A stretch of DNA of 64,000 bases from Farysia itapuensis (GCA_023212645.1 JALBYC010000007.1:124001-188000); one strand, 5' to 3'; counted from the stretch's first letter, positions 18,080 through 27,288 are shown. Notes: a model not told the origin generated them from the letters alone. Program-made: numbers and translations.

Positions 18080-18100
18080 GATTCACGATTCACCGATTCA
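18080..18100. repeat. GATTC heptamer array
   Basis: Three near-tandem copies of a GATTCAC-like heptamer, about 135 bp upstream of the HAD gene ATG. A similar array lies at 25585-25607. Confidence 0.45.
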
Positions 18101-18159
18101 ACCCTGTACCGCCCTAACATATATTCTTTGGAGCCATGTTAGAGTGTAACGATCTCTAC

Positions 18160-18196
18160 CACGTGATCCCGTTGACCACCAAAACAAGATCACGTG
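18160..18196. promoter_or_regulatory. Inverted pair of CACGTG (Cbf1-type) boxes
   Basis: CACGTGAT at 18160-18167 and its exact reverse complement ATCACGTG at 18189-18196, 21 bp apart. The extended form RTCACGTG is the site of Cbf1-type bHLH factors. The pair lies about 400 bp upstream of the eL13 ATG and 210 bp upstream of the HAD gene ATG. Cbf1 is known to act on ribosomal protein genes in several fungi, so a role in eL13 expression is a reasonable inference. Confidence 0.5.
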
Positions 18197-18601
18197 CAGA
18201 ACTGCAAAAAATATGTGACGGCCAAATTCGAATCTGAGGTGTACGGCCTCGAATGTTGCCTCGTTCGTACTGTTGAACTCCATCGACCACCTCGAGCTCC
18301 CATAAGTCAAGGTACGTTTGCAGTTCTGTAGCGCGCAACCAGTCCGTGTCAGTGGATTATCGCCCAGCCAGCTTCAGTACACCCACAACAAACCTTGTCC
18401 GAGCAGTCAGAACGTGGCCTGCTGTACCTTCAGAACCGTCCAGCCAAGTCGACAATCATAGCTGGTGCTCAACAGCAGCATCATAGCATAGTCTTTTGAT
18501 CAGCTTCAAATTCTCCCATCCCTCACGACTGGTTGCCGCGCTTGTGTCTGTCTCAGATCTCATCAAACTGACCTGTTCTCTTTTTGCACAACCACCAAAA
18601 G

Positions 18602-19231
18602 ATGGCCGTCAAGCACAACAACATTCTACACAACAACCATTTCCGCAAGGATTGGCAGCGACGGGTCAAGGTCTGGTTTGACCAGCCCGGTGCTAAGAAG
18701 CGCAGACGCACTGCGCGAGAGGCCAAGGCAGCACGCCTCGGTCTCCGACCCACCCAGGTTCTCCGCCCTGCCGTTCGATGCCCTACCCTGCGCTACAACA
18801 CCAAGGTGCGCTCCGGCAAGGGTTTCACTCACGAGGAGATCAAGGCTGCTGGTCTTGGCCGCAAGCACGCCCGCTCTGTCGGCATTCCCGTCGACCACCG
18901 CCGACGCAACCGCTCCGAGGAGTCGCTCAAGCTGAACATTGAGCGTATCAAGGCTTACCAGGCCCGCCTCGTCGTCATCCCCCGCAAGAGCAAGAAGAAC
19001 GCCAACAAGAAGGTCGACCTCACCAACGTCACCGCCGCCCGCGACGCACAGACTGCTCTGCCCCTTCCCGCCTCGTTCGAGGTCGAGAAGCCCCGTGCCA
19101 TCACCTCGGAAGAGAAGGACTTCAACGCTTACGAGACTTTGCGCAAAGCCCGTGGAACCCACCGCTTCGCCGGCAAGGTCAAGGCCCGCATCGCCAAGAA
19201 GGAAGAGGAGGCTGCCAACTCCAAGAAGTAA
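18602..19231 (+). CDS. RPL13: 60S ribosomal protein eL13
   Basis: A 209-residue eL13 from the ATG at 18602 (MAVKHNNILHNNHFRKDWQR). The in-frame TTG further upstream is ignored because MAVKHNN fits the family start. Family blocks are visible in order: HFRKDWQRRVKVWFDQP, RRRTAREAKAARLGLRP, LRPAVRCPTLRYNTKVRSGK, AAGLGRKHARSVGIPVDHRR, NIERIKAYQARLVVIPRK. The C-terminal ITSEEKDFNAYETLRKAR and a Lys/Glu-rich tail match the animal form as well. It binds 25S rRNA on the large subunit. The high Lys/Arg content and strong codon bias fit a highly expressed gene. The coding part has no intron. The promoter region holds a CACGTG pair. Confidence 0.97.
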   Translation: MAVKHNNILHNNHFRKDWQRRVKVWFDQPGAKKRRRTAREAKAARLGLRPTQVLRPAVRCPTLRYNTKVRSGKGFTHEEIKAAGLGRKHARSVGIPVDHRRRNRSEESLKLNIERIKAYQARLVVIPRKSKKNANKKVDLTNVTAARDAQTALPLPASFEVEKPRAITSEEKDFNAYETLRKARGTHRFAGKVKARIAKKEEEAANSKK

Positions 19232-20110
19232 ATGCAGCCCCTTCAGCTATCTCTCTTCACTTGTACACCATCGCGAAATCAATCAGCATTGCACAGCTCG
19301 ACCTCCCTGCTCTTTTGATTTGTTCTGCGCCCTCATCTCATATACTCTCGCTTCTCATGTGTATACTGCATTCTCCCCACACACATATCGAACCACCCAC
19401 CCAAAAATGGCAATCTGTGTCGCACATTCTATATCCATTGACGAGATCGACGAAGTTCGTCGAGAAGATGACGCTTGGCAGAGATTGGGCGTTTTGTTGG
19501 TATTAGTGGGAGGCTGTCGATCGATCGCAAAACTGGTGAAATGAGATTTTGGGATGGTAGGACCCACTTTTATGCATATGGGGGGGCGAGCTGTGGGTTG
19601 ACGGTAGGACCTTTGGTGGGCAGAGCGTCACTGAGTACTGCGGCGGCGCAGCAAACGTGACGTGAGATGAAAGGGTCCGTGTGGAATGGTTTGTGCCGCG
19701 TCGCCATCCGTGTGCTGACCTGCTCGAATAGGTTCTGCATGCGAGCTCGGTTCTCTTGACGTACGATCGGTGCAGCTCGCACTTACGAGTGTGAGTTCTC
19801 ACCCACTCCGGACCGACCTGTGTCGTGAAGATCAAGCTAGCAGTCAAGGGCGTGCCCATGAAGGCGACTGCAACGGAACTCCATCTCCGCTCCTGCGTGA
19901 TGAAGATCGGTCCCCAGCTGCTGTTGCCGTGGCACCTTCATATCGCAGCTGTGCTGGCGGGTCCCCCTATCCTAATAAAAGAATCCTGTCGCAGTATATA
20001 TGTTGCCAGTCCCGCTCAGTGCCTCTCTCCTCTATCCTGCCCCAGCTGCCTGTCTCTCGCATCGACACTCGTTTTTTTTTCTCTCACATTGAATTCTTTA
20101 GGCAGTCAGT
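19232..20110. other. Intergenic region, eL13 3' end and promoter of secreted protein gene
   Basis: An 879-bp gap between two plus-strand genes. It has a likely TATA box at 19995-20001 and a long pyrimidine-rich leader with a T-run just before the ATG at 20111. No convincing gene on either strand. Confidence 0.5.
19995..20001 (+). promoter_or_regulatory. TATA-like box
   Basis: TATATAT about 110 bp upstream of the ATG of the secreted mucin-like protein, followed by a C/T-rich leader. Position and sequence fit a core promoter. There is no experimental support. Confidence 0.4.
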
Positions 20111-22339
20111 ATGGCCAAGATCCCGACACGCAGAGCGGCTCTTCAGTCGTTTGTCGTCCTAGCCTTGCTTTTCGCCGCTTCCAACGCCACGTCTACAGGA
20201 GGGTAAGTTCTACTGTGCCCCTTTGGGAACCTGAATCATATCGCTGAAGCAATTTTTTGGAACAGCAGCGAAACGGTTCAGTCCGTGCTGGGCGATGGCA
20301 AAGTGCAATGCCGGTACCCGAATGGCGATACCACGGTCTACGTGAAAGCTTGCCCTGACGAGCTCAAGTCGCGAAGCTACGGCGCAGGTACACCTTGGCA
20401 ACGCCGAGAACCTTCGCAGAGTCAACCTGCTGAGAGCTACGCTAATGGCAACCAGCCTGACAGCGGTAGCGCTGGTTCGCCTGTTCCCGCCCCTGAAGGC
20501 AATGGCGCGATTGGCTACGGCAACGAGGGCACAGATGGCGCAAGCGGAGGTTATGGCGGCAACTCCACTCCCGTGAGCAGCGGTGACCACTCGCAGCCTG
20601 CTAACCCCAACGCCCCTCCAAGTTCCTCTCCGCAAACGGGCAATGGCCCGCCTCCTTGCTGCGAGGAACTGCAGAAAGGAGCTGACGGCTGGAGCCTTGT
20701 CCCCTCCACGCCGATTCCGCCGCCTCCTACTGGCTCTCCTTCAGAGCAGACTCCTCGCGGTGGCGCTTCCGGATATGGTGGTGACAAAGGCCTCTCAGTT
20801 CCGCCCCCGCCTCCTTCGGGTCCGGGTGGATCAGCATTCCCCACTTCGCCGATCGGAGACTCACAGCAGCCGCCTCAGCCCACCGGAGACGACAGCTACT
20901 CGTCAGACTCTCAGGGCTCTGGCGACACAACTACCTCCTCGCAGCCTCAAGACGTTCCGGCACCTATTCCTTCTGGCAACGACAACAACGGCGGGAGTGG
21001 CAGTGGCGTAGACGAGAGCGCTCTTCAGCCGTCTGACAAAGACTGCGATGAAGACAAGGACCAGCCCAAGCCAGTTGAAGATGTCCACGTACCCGTGCCT
21101 ACTGACAACGGGTCTCCTTCCGGGTCAGGCTCAACGGTCACAGGCACGGATTCGCCACCGGAGCATCCTCACAAGCACAAGCATCACCACCACAAGGAAG
21201 CTGCGCCCCCGACGTGGGCTGTGGATGTTCCAGAGTACCGCACGCCGCCAACAAGTCCGGATTCCGGTTCGCCCGTACCCGCCGCGGGTGGATACGAGAA
21301 GCACGCCCATCACGGAAAATCGGACGACTGCAGCAGTGGTGAAGGCGGAGCTTCGTGTGGCGACAATGCTGCGCAATCTCCGCCAAAGGACAACGACAGT
21401 TCCATGTGCGGCCCTCCGGTGCCCTATGCTGATCTTGTGCATGTGTTTGTGCCGGCGTCCAATAACGCGACGTCAAGTACTACTCCTCCTGCAATTACTT
21501 CTGGTGGAGCGCCTGCGATCACGTCAGGTGGTGCACCTGCAATCACTTCGGGTGGTGGATCCATTCCTGCTTCCAGCTCTGGAAGTTCTTCGCCTTCGAC
21601 TGCACCTGCCAGCATCACAAGCGGTGGAGGTAGTGTGACTGACTCTGCAGCTTCAAGCGTAGGCAGCGCTGGTAACAACACAGGCGTACCTCCTCCGTCC
21701 GGTGGCGTTTCTGCAAGTGGTCTTTCTCCAGCACCAGCTGATAGTGAGACCCCTGACACCTCTACACTCTCGAAAGATACACCCAGGACCCGAATCGGTG
21801 TTACTAGCGGAGGAGCCGGCGTTTCAGTGTCGTCTTCTTCCTCCTCTTCTGATTCTGCCCCTGCTATCACGTCAGGTGACGCTGGGTCTTCTTCGTCAAA
21901 ATCTACCGAAGACTGCGACACTTGCCCTGCAAACAGCGTGTCCAAATTCGAGTTCAAGACGTGTGAGTTTGTCGCACTCGTGCACAGGATGCAGCTCTCG
22001 GCGGCGCAAGTGGCCGTGTTCGATGCAGGTCTCAAGGCGATGCTGGACAACTCACTCGCAAGCTACACTGTTGACTCCTCGGGAACCGGCACTATCTCGA
22101 CATCTTCCAACTCGACAGGTACGATATCAAACGGCTCGTACCTCAGTGGCGCCATCAATGATAGCATTAGCCAGGCGGTGGGTGATCTGGATTCCGCCTC
22201 TGCTACGAAAGACGATGAATCACCCGCTGCGAAAGCTCGAGACCTTCTGCTCGCCGATGAAGCTGGTCAGCCCCAGCAATCCTCCGGCCTCACGAAAAGG
22301 GCCACCTCTCGTTTCATGAAGGTTGTACGCCGTCACTGA
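20111..22339 (+). CDS. Secreted mucin-like Ser/Pro/Gly-rich protein, 2 exons
   Basis: Exons 20111-20202 and 20266-22339 (63-bp intron, GTAAGT donor, AACAG acceptor, a Gly codon split by the intron) give 721 residues. Exon 1 encodes a signal peptide: after MAKIPTRRAA comes a hydrophobic core, FVVLALLFAA. The mature part starts with a short ordered block (VLGDGKVQCRYPNGDTTVYV, KACPDELKSRSYG). A long Pro/Ser/Thr/Gly-rich region follows, with His runs (HPHKHKHHHHKE) and three AITSGGAP repeats. A second ordered block near residue 590 has paired Cys (CDTCPANSVSKFEFKTCEF) and VHRMQLSAAQVAVFDAGL. The tail ends LTKRATSRFMKVVRRH, with a Kex2-like KR and no GPI signal. I know no named family. A cell-wall or extracellular, O-glycosylated protein is likely; an effector role is speculative. 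Confidence 0.8.
21491..21562 (+). repeat. Three tandem 24-bp units coding AITSGGAP
   Basis: Units at 21491-21514, 21515-21538 and 21539-21562, diverged mostly at third codon positions, encode AITSGGAP, AITSGGAP and AITSGGGS. The motif ITSGG recurs singly later in the protein. Synonymous differences suggest selection on the peptide. Confidence 0.75.
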
Positions 22340-22583
22340 GCAAGGCGAGTGGGCGCACTGTCTGCGTTCTCTTCGTTGTTTATCCCTTCACTTTCGATCC
22401 TTACTGTCTTTACTAGAACTCCACTTCTCGTTGCCCTTCGCCGTTAGCAATTGTGAAACAAACTTGACCATTACTCGTTCGACACTCGTAGTGCTGATCA
22501 ATCGTTGATTCAATGAGGAGGTTTGCAATATGAGATAGAGCGGTGTGGGAGTATTCAATGCCAATCATGGCAACGGGGTCACT

Positions 22584-23390
22584 TTACTTGGCTGCCGTCT
22601 TAGCGGCAGCTTTCTGTGCCGCTTTGGCAGCAACCTGAGCTCTTACTTGGTGATTCGCCCTTGCCCAGCCTATCTTGACGAGCCACTTGACAAAGCTTGG
22701 CGTTACTGCGGCTGTGAAAGCCACTCGCAGCGGCAGCAGCAAAGTCTTATGGATCGTGTAGGCCAAAACTGCTTCTGTCCAGAAGTTCCCGTCGCCGACG
22801 GAGCTAGCTAAACGGCCTTTGCTCTGGGTTGCGGCTTGCGTTGATGCGGGCGAAGCTGTGTCGTTGCTCTCTTCATCGTCTTTGCGAGGTTCCATTCCGA
22901 GCTTCGCACGGACACGGCCTTCCAGGCCTTTGATGTGCTCGGCGCCCAATAAATGAACTGCGGCGAAAGTGAGGGACAGATCTACAGCACTGGCGGCCAT
23001 ATACACACCCAGCGCCCACCAGCCGTATCGCTTGGTAAGAAACTTGAGGCGGTCTTTGAGCGATGCTTTGGGTGGTGGTTGGTCAGGATCCGGTCCCTCT
23101 TCGTCTTGGGCTTCTTCTTCGACCTTCGTTTGTTGTGAACGTCCTGCTGTCGCAACGGTGGACGAACGAAGAGTTGAGCTATGCAGTGTTCTACGAGCCG
23201 CAAGAGTAAGCGCTGGAATCTGCGAGCGAACTGGGACATGTGCCGGCTGGGAAACGGTCCTCCCTAACGTACGCAATGAGGTGCTAGCACCGGCAAAGGC
23301 TCTTGATCCTGCTGGCGAAGCTAAGCGTTGTGCCCTGAATGCTCCAGCTATCAACAAACCAGGCTGGATCATCCTAGGAGCCGTCACCAT
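22584..23390 (-). CDS. FAM210/DUF1279-type mitochondrial membrane protein
   Basis: A 268-residue protein from the ATG at 23390. The first 75 residues are Arg/Ala/Ser-rich with almost no acid (RAQRLASPAGSRAFAGASTS, RRTLHSSTLRSST), a good mitochondrial presequence. An acidic linker (KVEEEAQDEEGPDPDQP) follows. The DUF1279 core starts with SLKDRLKFLTKRYGWWALGV and continues YMAASAVDLSLTFAAVHLLG, then FWTEAVLAYTIHKTLLLPLR, VAFTAAVTPSFVKWL and GWARAN. This is the order of human FAM210A/B and fungal relatives, inner-membrane proteins linked to mitochondrial translation and respiration in animals. A Ser/Thr/Gln-rich insertion sits inside the domain (about 165-190). The C-terminus is an Ala/Lys-rich helix. 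No intron. Confidence 0.85.
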   Translation of the reverse strand: MVTAPRMIQPGLLIAGAFRAQRLASPAGSRAFAGASTSLRTLGRTVSQPAHVPVRSQIPALTLAARRTLHSSTLRSSTVATAGRSQQTKVEEEAQDEEGPDPDQPPPKASLKDRLKFLTKRYGWWALGVYMAASAVDLSLTFAAVHLLGAEHIKGLEGRVRAKLGMEPRKDDEESNDTASPASTQAATQSKGRLASSVGDGNFWTEAVLAYTIHKTLLLPLRVAFTAAVTPSFVKWLVKIGWARANHQVRAQVAAKAAQKAAAKTAAK

Positions 23391-24106
23391 ATTAGTGTGA
23401 GACTAAGCCCAGTGAGATCGAGGCGGCCCTGAGCGTCACGAGCGTGTTTGTGTTGTTCGTGTGGAGCTGTGGCCTGTGGCTCAGTCTCTGCAACTTTTTC
23501 TTCGGGTCCGTAGTCCCTAGTCCGTGGACCGTGGGCGTCCGCCGTACGTGCGTCGGTGCGTGGCAGGAATATCCTGGGATCTTACATTCTTAGTGTCAAA
23601 AATCGACACAACCGAAAAAATCGCGTTGTGCAAATTGTGTGTGAATGCGTTATAAACCGTGATCCGATGAATCCACAGGATTTTCCAAAATTTTCCCGAT
23701 CTTGGCAAAGTCGCGTACGGATTAGAATCCACCCGCTCACGCAAAATGCCTACGCAGATAGACACGCTTGCACAGATGCAGACTCACCATGATGCTTTAT
23801 CATGCAACGTATCGTTCCCTGGTCGCGACGGCCTCACACGCTCATGTTTAGCTCGATGCTCGCTAGATAGCTCCAGGAGCAGCGTTTAGTTCAATTTCAA
23901 TCGTAAGAACGTCGTCGATCGGAGTCATGCAAGTACGAGTTGGATCTGGTCTGAATTGCTTCGTGAGTGAGAGACAAAGACGGACCAAAAAAAAACAAAG
24001 AGAGAGTTTCAGGGAGCGTGTCGAAGGAAGTGGAGAGTGCGGAGAGAGTGCTAGTGTAAAGCGAAGGTATAGTAGGGAAATTCCCGGGGAGATCGTAATG
24101 TAAAGA
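23391..24106. other. Intergenic region, no gene seen
   Basis: A 716-bp gap upstream of the FAM210-type gene and downstream of the membrane-sensor gene (both minus strand). It contains an A/T-richer part around 23590-23720 and an A-run at 23988-23996. Nothing in it looks coding. Confidence 0.5.
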
Positions 24107-25264
24107 CTACGAGTAGTTGTGCTGATAATGAGCGGCGCTTGGATGTTGCTCGTGCATGCCAGCATGCGAGTAAGGATCGGTGCCGTAATCAGAGTATGCT
24201 GCGTTCTGTTGCATGTGCATGGGGTATTGATGGTGCTGGCCGTAGACCATGTTTTGATCGTAGTACTGTCCGTCCATAGACTGATGGTGCATGGCATATG
24301 GCTGGTTCAGGCTGTCCGAATGGTGATGCATCGGATAACCTTGGTCAGCAGTAGGAGGATAATCAGCAACGCCATATGCACCGCCGGCAGTGTTCGCCAG
24401 ACCAGTTGTCGAGCCTGAGAAGCTTTCCCTGCCCTTTTCCAGACCATCCTGACCTTCGTTGTCCGATTCGTCGCCCATGTCAAAGCCGGCACCGCCTGTC
24501 CTTCGAGCAGGAAGCGGTTGCATAACATTGGAGTCCGGATCAGTCTTCAGTTCTGGCCACTTGATGTCTGCATCGCCGTCCTCGTAATTGTTGCGTTTAG
24601 GTCCAAATTTGATAAAGAGGAATATGGCAGCAGCAATGAGGACCACTCCTCCAGCCACAGAGACGCCGATGATGAGCCCGGTGTGCGAGCTACTGGAAGA
24701 ACTGCTAGTAGCAGCAGCTGACGAAGCAGTGGGTAGCGCTGTTGTAGTTTCCGCAGAGTCAGTCGCTTGCACAGTCGCGTACTGGGTGATGGTAATACCC
24801 GCCGCGTCTGTACTGAGAGACGCAGATACGGACGCTCTAGTCGTCGAGGCCCGAGCTGAGGATGATGAGGCTGCAGCGGCAGCGGAACGACTTGCTGCGG
24901 CAGAGGCAGACGCTTCCGCTGCCGATTCGGAAGCAGCAGCTGATGATGCAGCGGCAGCGGCTGAGGCGGATGCAGAAGCAGCCGCTCGGGATGCTGAAGC
25001 CAAAGCTGCAGAAGCGGCGGAAGCAGCGGACGCAGAGGCAGCCGCAGCAGAAGAAGAAGCCGCAGCAGCACCGTTGTCAGCTGAAGCGGTAGCAGTAGCC
25101 GTGGCTGTATTGGCATTTCTGGCGCTAGTGGACGACTCGCCATCGTCTCCAAATCCTAGGATCTGACGCGCTGCCAGCGGACGAGCGTGATTCTGTAGCG
25201 CATGCTGGGATGCCGACACTGCTGCTACCGCCAGTGCGAAAAGGAGAGCACGAGACGGCCTCAT
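24107..25264 (-). CDS. Ser/Ala-rich single-pass membrane protein, Mid2/WSC-style sensor candidate
   Basis: A 385-residue protein. I start at the ATG at 25264 because MRPSRALLFALAVAAVSASQ is a clean signal peptide; the frame extends further only through a non-ATG start. The mature part begins with LAARQILGFGDDGESS. A long Ala/Ser ectodomain (about 50-145) follows, then a Thr/Ser stretch and one membrane helix, GLIIGVSVAGGVVLIAAAIF, after a Ser run. Basic residues (KFGPKRNN) follow it, giving a type I topology. The cytosolic tail has acidic and Gly parts and a C-terminal 80-residue zone rich in His, Met, Tyr and Gln. This plan is that of fungal cell-wall stress sensors (Mid2, Wsc), but there is no WSC Cys domain, so the role is inferred. 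The codon pattern of the Ala/Ser run is repeat-like. Confidence 0.8.
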   Translation of the reverse strand: MRPSRALLFALAVAAVSASQHALQNHARPLAARQILGFGDDGESSTSARNANTATATATASADNGAAAASSSAAAASASAASAASAALASASRAAASASASAAAAASSAAASESAAEASASAAASRSAAAAASSSSARASTTRASVSASLSTDAAGITITQYATVQATDSAETTTALPTASSAAATSSSSSSSHTGLIIGVSVAGGVVLIAAAIFLFIKFGPKRNNYEDGDADIKWPELKTDPDSNVMQPLPARRTGGAGFDMGDESDNEGQDGLEKGRESFSGSTTGLANTAGGAYGVADYPPTADQGYPMHHHSDSLNQPYAMHHQSMDGQYYDQNMVYGQHHQYPMHMQQNAAYSDYGTDPYSHAGMHEQHPSAAHYQHNYS

Positions 25265-25584
25265 CTTGTGATGGTGTTGGAGGACAAGAAGCGGATTAAC
25301 GGCTGTGCCATGGTCTCTTGGGTGCGCCGGCTCAAGCAAGGAGACACGCCTAAACAGCCCGACAACCATTACTTTTGTAAATGCAAGCGCCCAGGTCGAA
25401 ATACAATTTGCGCCGAAGGGCCGAAGGGACCCTCAAAATTTCTAATGCAGATCTGCGCTATGATCTGCAGTGTCGTTGAACAACACGGACAGATGATCTG
25501 CCAGCAAATGCGCGGACCTAGCCTTCGCTTTTCAATTTTCGCTTTTCACGTTTTGAAAAAGGCGACCTAACAAACCGGGTCGTT

Positions 25585-25607
25585 GTGATTCGTGATTCGC
25601 GTGATTG
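25585..25607. repeat. GATTC heptamer array, second copy
   Basis: Three near-tandem copies of GATTCGT/GATTCGC/GTGATTG, about 210 bp upstream of the ceramide synthase ATG. Related to the array at 18080-18100. Confidence 0.45.
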
Positions 25608-25623
25608 ATCCGAGTTTCTGTGA

Positions 25624-25640
25624 CTGTGAGTCTGTGACTG
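25624..25640. repeat. 17-bp intergenic sequence, copy 1
   Basis: CTGTGAGTCTGTGACTG, identical to 52275-52291. It lies 174 bp upstream of the ceramide synthase ATG. Confidence 0.5.
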
Positions 25641-25813
25641 TCATCCAATTGACGTGACTGCAAGCTGCATGGATGATTAGCGCTTGCACGCTTGGCCGGG
25701 CCGGTAAGAATCTCACGCGTCAAAAAAACACAGAAGATTTCGTGACATGCTGCTTTTCTCTTCACCACTAGTAGCTATAGCTGCTCGCCCAACTCAGGGT
25801 TCGCTGCCGTACG

Positions 25814-27184
25814 ATGTCGTCGACTACCGCTCCTCCGCCGACCAGGCCTGCCACCAGGACCCGTGCTCCGTCTTTCTCCGAAGCCATCTCGGCCGTCCCC
25901 CAAAACGCCAACTCGCAGGATGAGACCTCGGACCCCGCCGTCGCCGATCGCATCGCTCAGCAAGAGCGCGACTCTGAGGCATCCGTGCTCTCATCTGCAA
26001 CGAAGGATCCCTTGGCTGCCTCTATGAAGGCCAAGCGCGACGAGGAAGACCTGTATCGCTCCCGCGGTCTCGTCTCCGACATGTTCACTTTCCGATGGAT
26101 GACTGCGCCAGCTTCGTCCTTCAAGCTTGCAATGCTCTTTTTGCTTGCCTACTTCAACTGGAACTTCTTCATCGGAACTCATGAAAACAACCCGATTGCG
26201 CCGTTCCTGACCCTCTCGCATCGCATTCCTCAGTCTCAGGTCATTCTCGATTCGATGCCGCCCAAGGATGGGGTTCAGCGATTCCTGCAAAACATTATTC
26301 CACGATCGGTAGATAGCCACGAAGCTCGCTATCAAAAGGGCTACAACGACCTTCTCTTCCTCGTCTTCTACGTCATCGTCTTTTCGTTCCTTCGTCAGTC
26401 CACTACGCTCTATCTCTTCAAGCCCTTTGCCAGATGGTGGGGCATCAAGTCTGAGATCAAGCAGGCGCGATTCACCGAGCAAGGCTACGCAGTCCTTTAC
26501 TGGGGCTGCGCCGCTGCCATGGGTCTTTACGTCATGAGCTTCCAGGATAATTGGTGGTACAATCTGGAACATCTCTGGCTCAAGTACCCCTTCTGGCAGA
26601 TGCGCTCTGAGCTCAAAGCGTATTACCTGCTTCAATTCTCTTTCTGGCTCCAGCAGGCACTCGTTATGCTTCTGCGTCTGGAAAAGCCTCGAAAGGACTA
26701 CTACGAGCTGGTTGCGCACCATCTCGTCACCTTGTGGCTCATTGGCTGGTCTTATCTGATCAATCTGACCATGATCGGAACCACTGTCTTTGTATGCATG
26801 GACATTCCTGACACTTGGCTCGGACTGTCTAAAGCGCTCAACTACCTCGGCCTCGACACCATCACCAACATTATTTTCGCCATCTTCATGGTCATCTGGA
26901 CTTACTTCCGCATCTACTTGTCCGCCGTCACGCTTTGGTCTGTCTGGTTCGAGTTCGACAAGATCCCAGCTTACACACGCTTCTGGCAGCCTGAACACGG
27001 CTGGTGGCTTGTGCCTTGGATGAAGTACCAGATCTTTGCTCCTCTCTTCCTCCTCCTTCTCCTCAATCTCTTTTGGTACTACCTCATGTGGCGCATTCTC
27101 ATCAAAGCTCTTTGGGGTCCTGGAGCCGTAGAGGACGTGCGCGAGGAAGGCGAAGATGAAGAAGACACCAAGAAGACGCAGTAA
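25814..27184 (+). CDS. LAG1: Ceramide synthase, TLC domain
   Basis: A 456-residue Lag1/Lac1-type sphingosine N-acyltransferase from the ATG at 25814. It joins a long-chain base and acyl-CoA to make ceramide in the ER membrane. The N-terminal 90 residues are soluble. Membrane helices follow from about residue 100 (FKLAMLFLLAYFNWNFFIGT). The TLC domain runs about 195-445. The Lag1p motif is complete: HHLVTLWLIGWSYLINLT (His302-His303, the catalytic pair) and MIGTTVFVCMDIPDTWLGLS, then KALNYLGLDTITNIIFAIF and VIWTYFRIYL. The tail is acidic (EDVREEGEDEEDTKK), as in yeast Lag1/Lac1, where it is phosphorylated by CK2. No intron. Its 3' end is 104 bp from that of convergent SLD5. Confidence 0.95.
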   Translation: MSSTTAPPPTRPATRTRAPSFSEAISAVPQNANSQDETSDPAVADRIAQQERDSEASVLSSATKDPLAASMKAKRDEEDLYRSRGLVSDMFTFRWMTAPASSFKLAMLFLLAYFNWNFFIGTHENNPIAPFLTLSHRIPQSQVILDSMPPKDGVQRFLQNIIPRSVDSHEARYQKGYNDLLFLVFYVIVFSFLRQSTTLYLFKPFARWWGIKSEIKQARFTEQGYAVLYWGCAAAMGLYVMSFQDNWWYNLEHLWLKYPFWQMRSELKAYYLLQFSFWLQQALVMLLRLEKPRKDYYELVAHHLVTLWLIGWSYLINLTMIGTTVFVCMDIPDTWLGLSKALNYLGLDTITNIIFAIFMVIWTYFRIYLSAVTLWSVWFEFDKIPAYTRFWQPEHGWWLVPWMKYQIFAPLFLLLLLNLFWYYLMWRILIKALWGPGAVEDVREEGEDEEDTKKTQ

Positions 27185-27288
27185 GCGTCCCCCTGTATCG
27201 GCTCACCCTTTCCACATTTCACACAAGGAAGAATGTATGCTTTCAGCTCCGTTGTACATCGATCTTTTCGTTTCAGGATGTGCATGGT

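Larger units (their letters stand above)
17948..18601. promoter_or_regulatory. Divergent promoter, HAD phosphatase / eL13
   Basis: A 654-bp gap between two divergent genes. It carries a GATTC-type heptamer array (18080-18100) and an inverted pair of CACGTG boxes (18160-18196). The last 100 bp before the eL13 ATG are pyrimidine-rich, as in many ribosomal protein genes. Confidence 0.6.
25265..25813. promoter_or_regulatory. Divergent promoter, membrane sensor / ceramide synthase
   Basis: A 549-bp gap between divergent genes. It holds a GATTC heptamer array (25585-25607) and a 17-bp sequence (25624-25640) that recurs exactly at 52275-52291 in another divergent promoter. Confidence 0.55.

Noticed and set aside
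18626..19162. Minus-strand frame of 178 codons over the eL13 gene
   Set aside because: Shadow of a strongly biased ribosomal protein gene; the plus-strand product is unmistakable.
24588..25166. Plus-strand Ala/Glu-rich frame of 192 codons that looks helical
   Set aside because: Antisense of the Ser/Ala ectodomain of the membrane sensor gene. Codon bias and signal peptide support the minus strand.
25715..25720. ACGCGT boxes near other genes (also 58129-58134) as cell-cycle elements
   Set aside because: The hexamer is frequent in this moderately GC-rich DNA, and the genes beside these copies are not replication genes.
25991..26998. Minus-strand frame of 335 codons over the ceramide synthase gene
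   Set aside because: Antisense shadow. The plus strand has the complete Lag1p motif and membrane helices.
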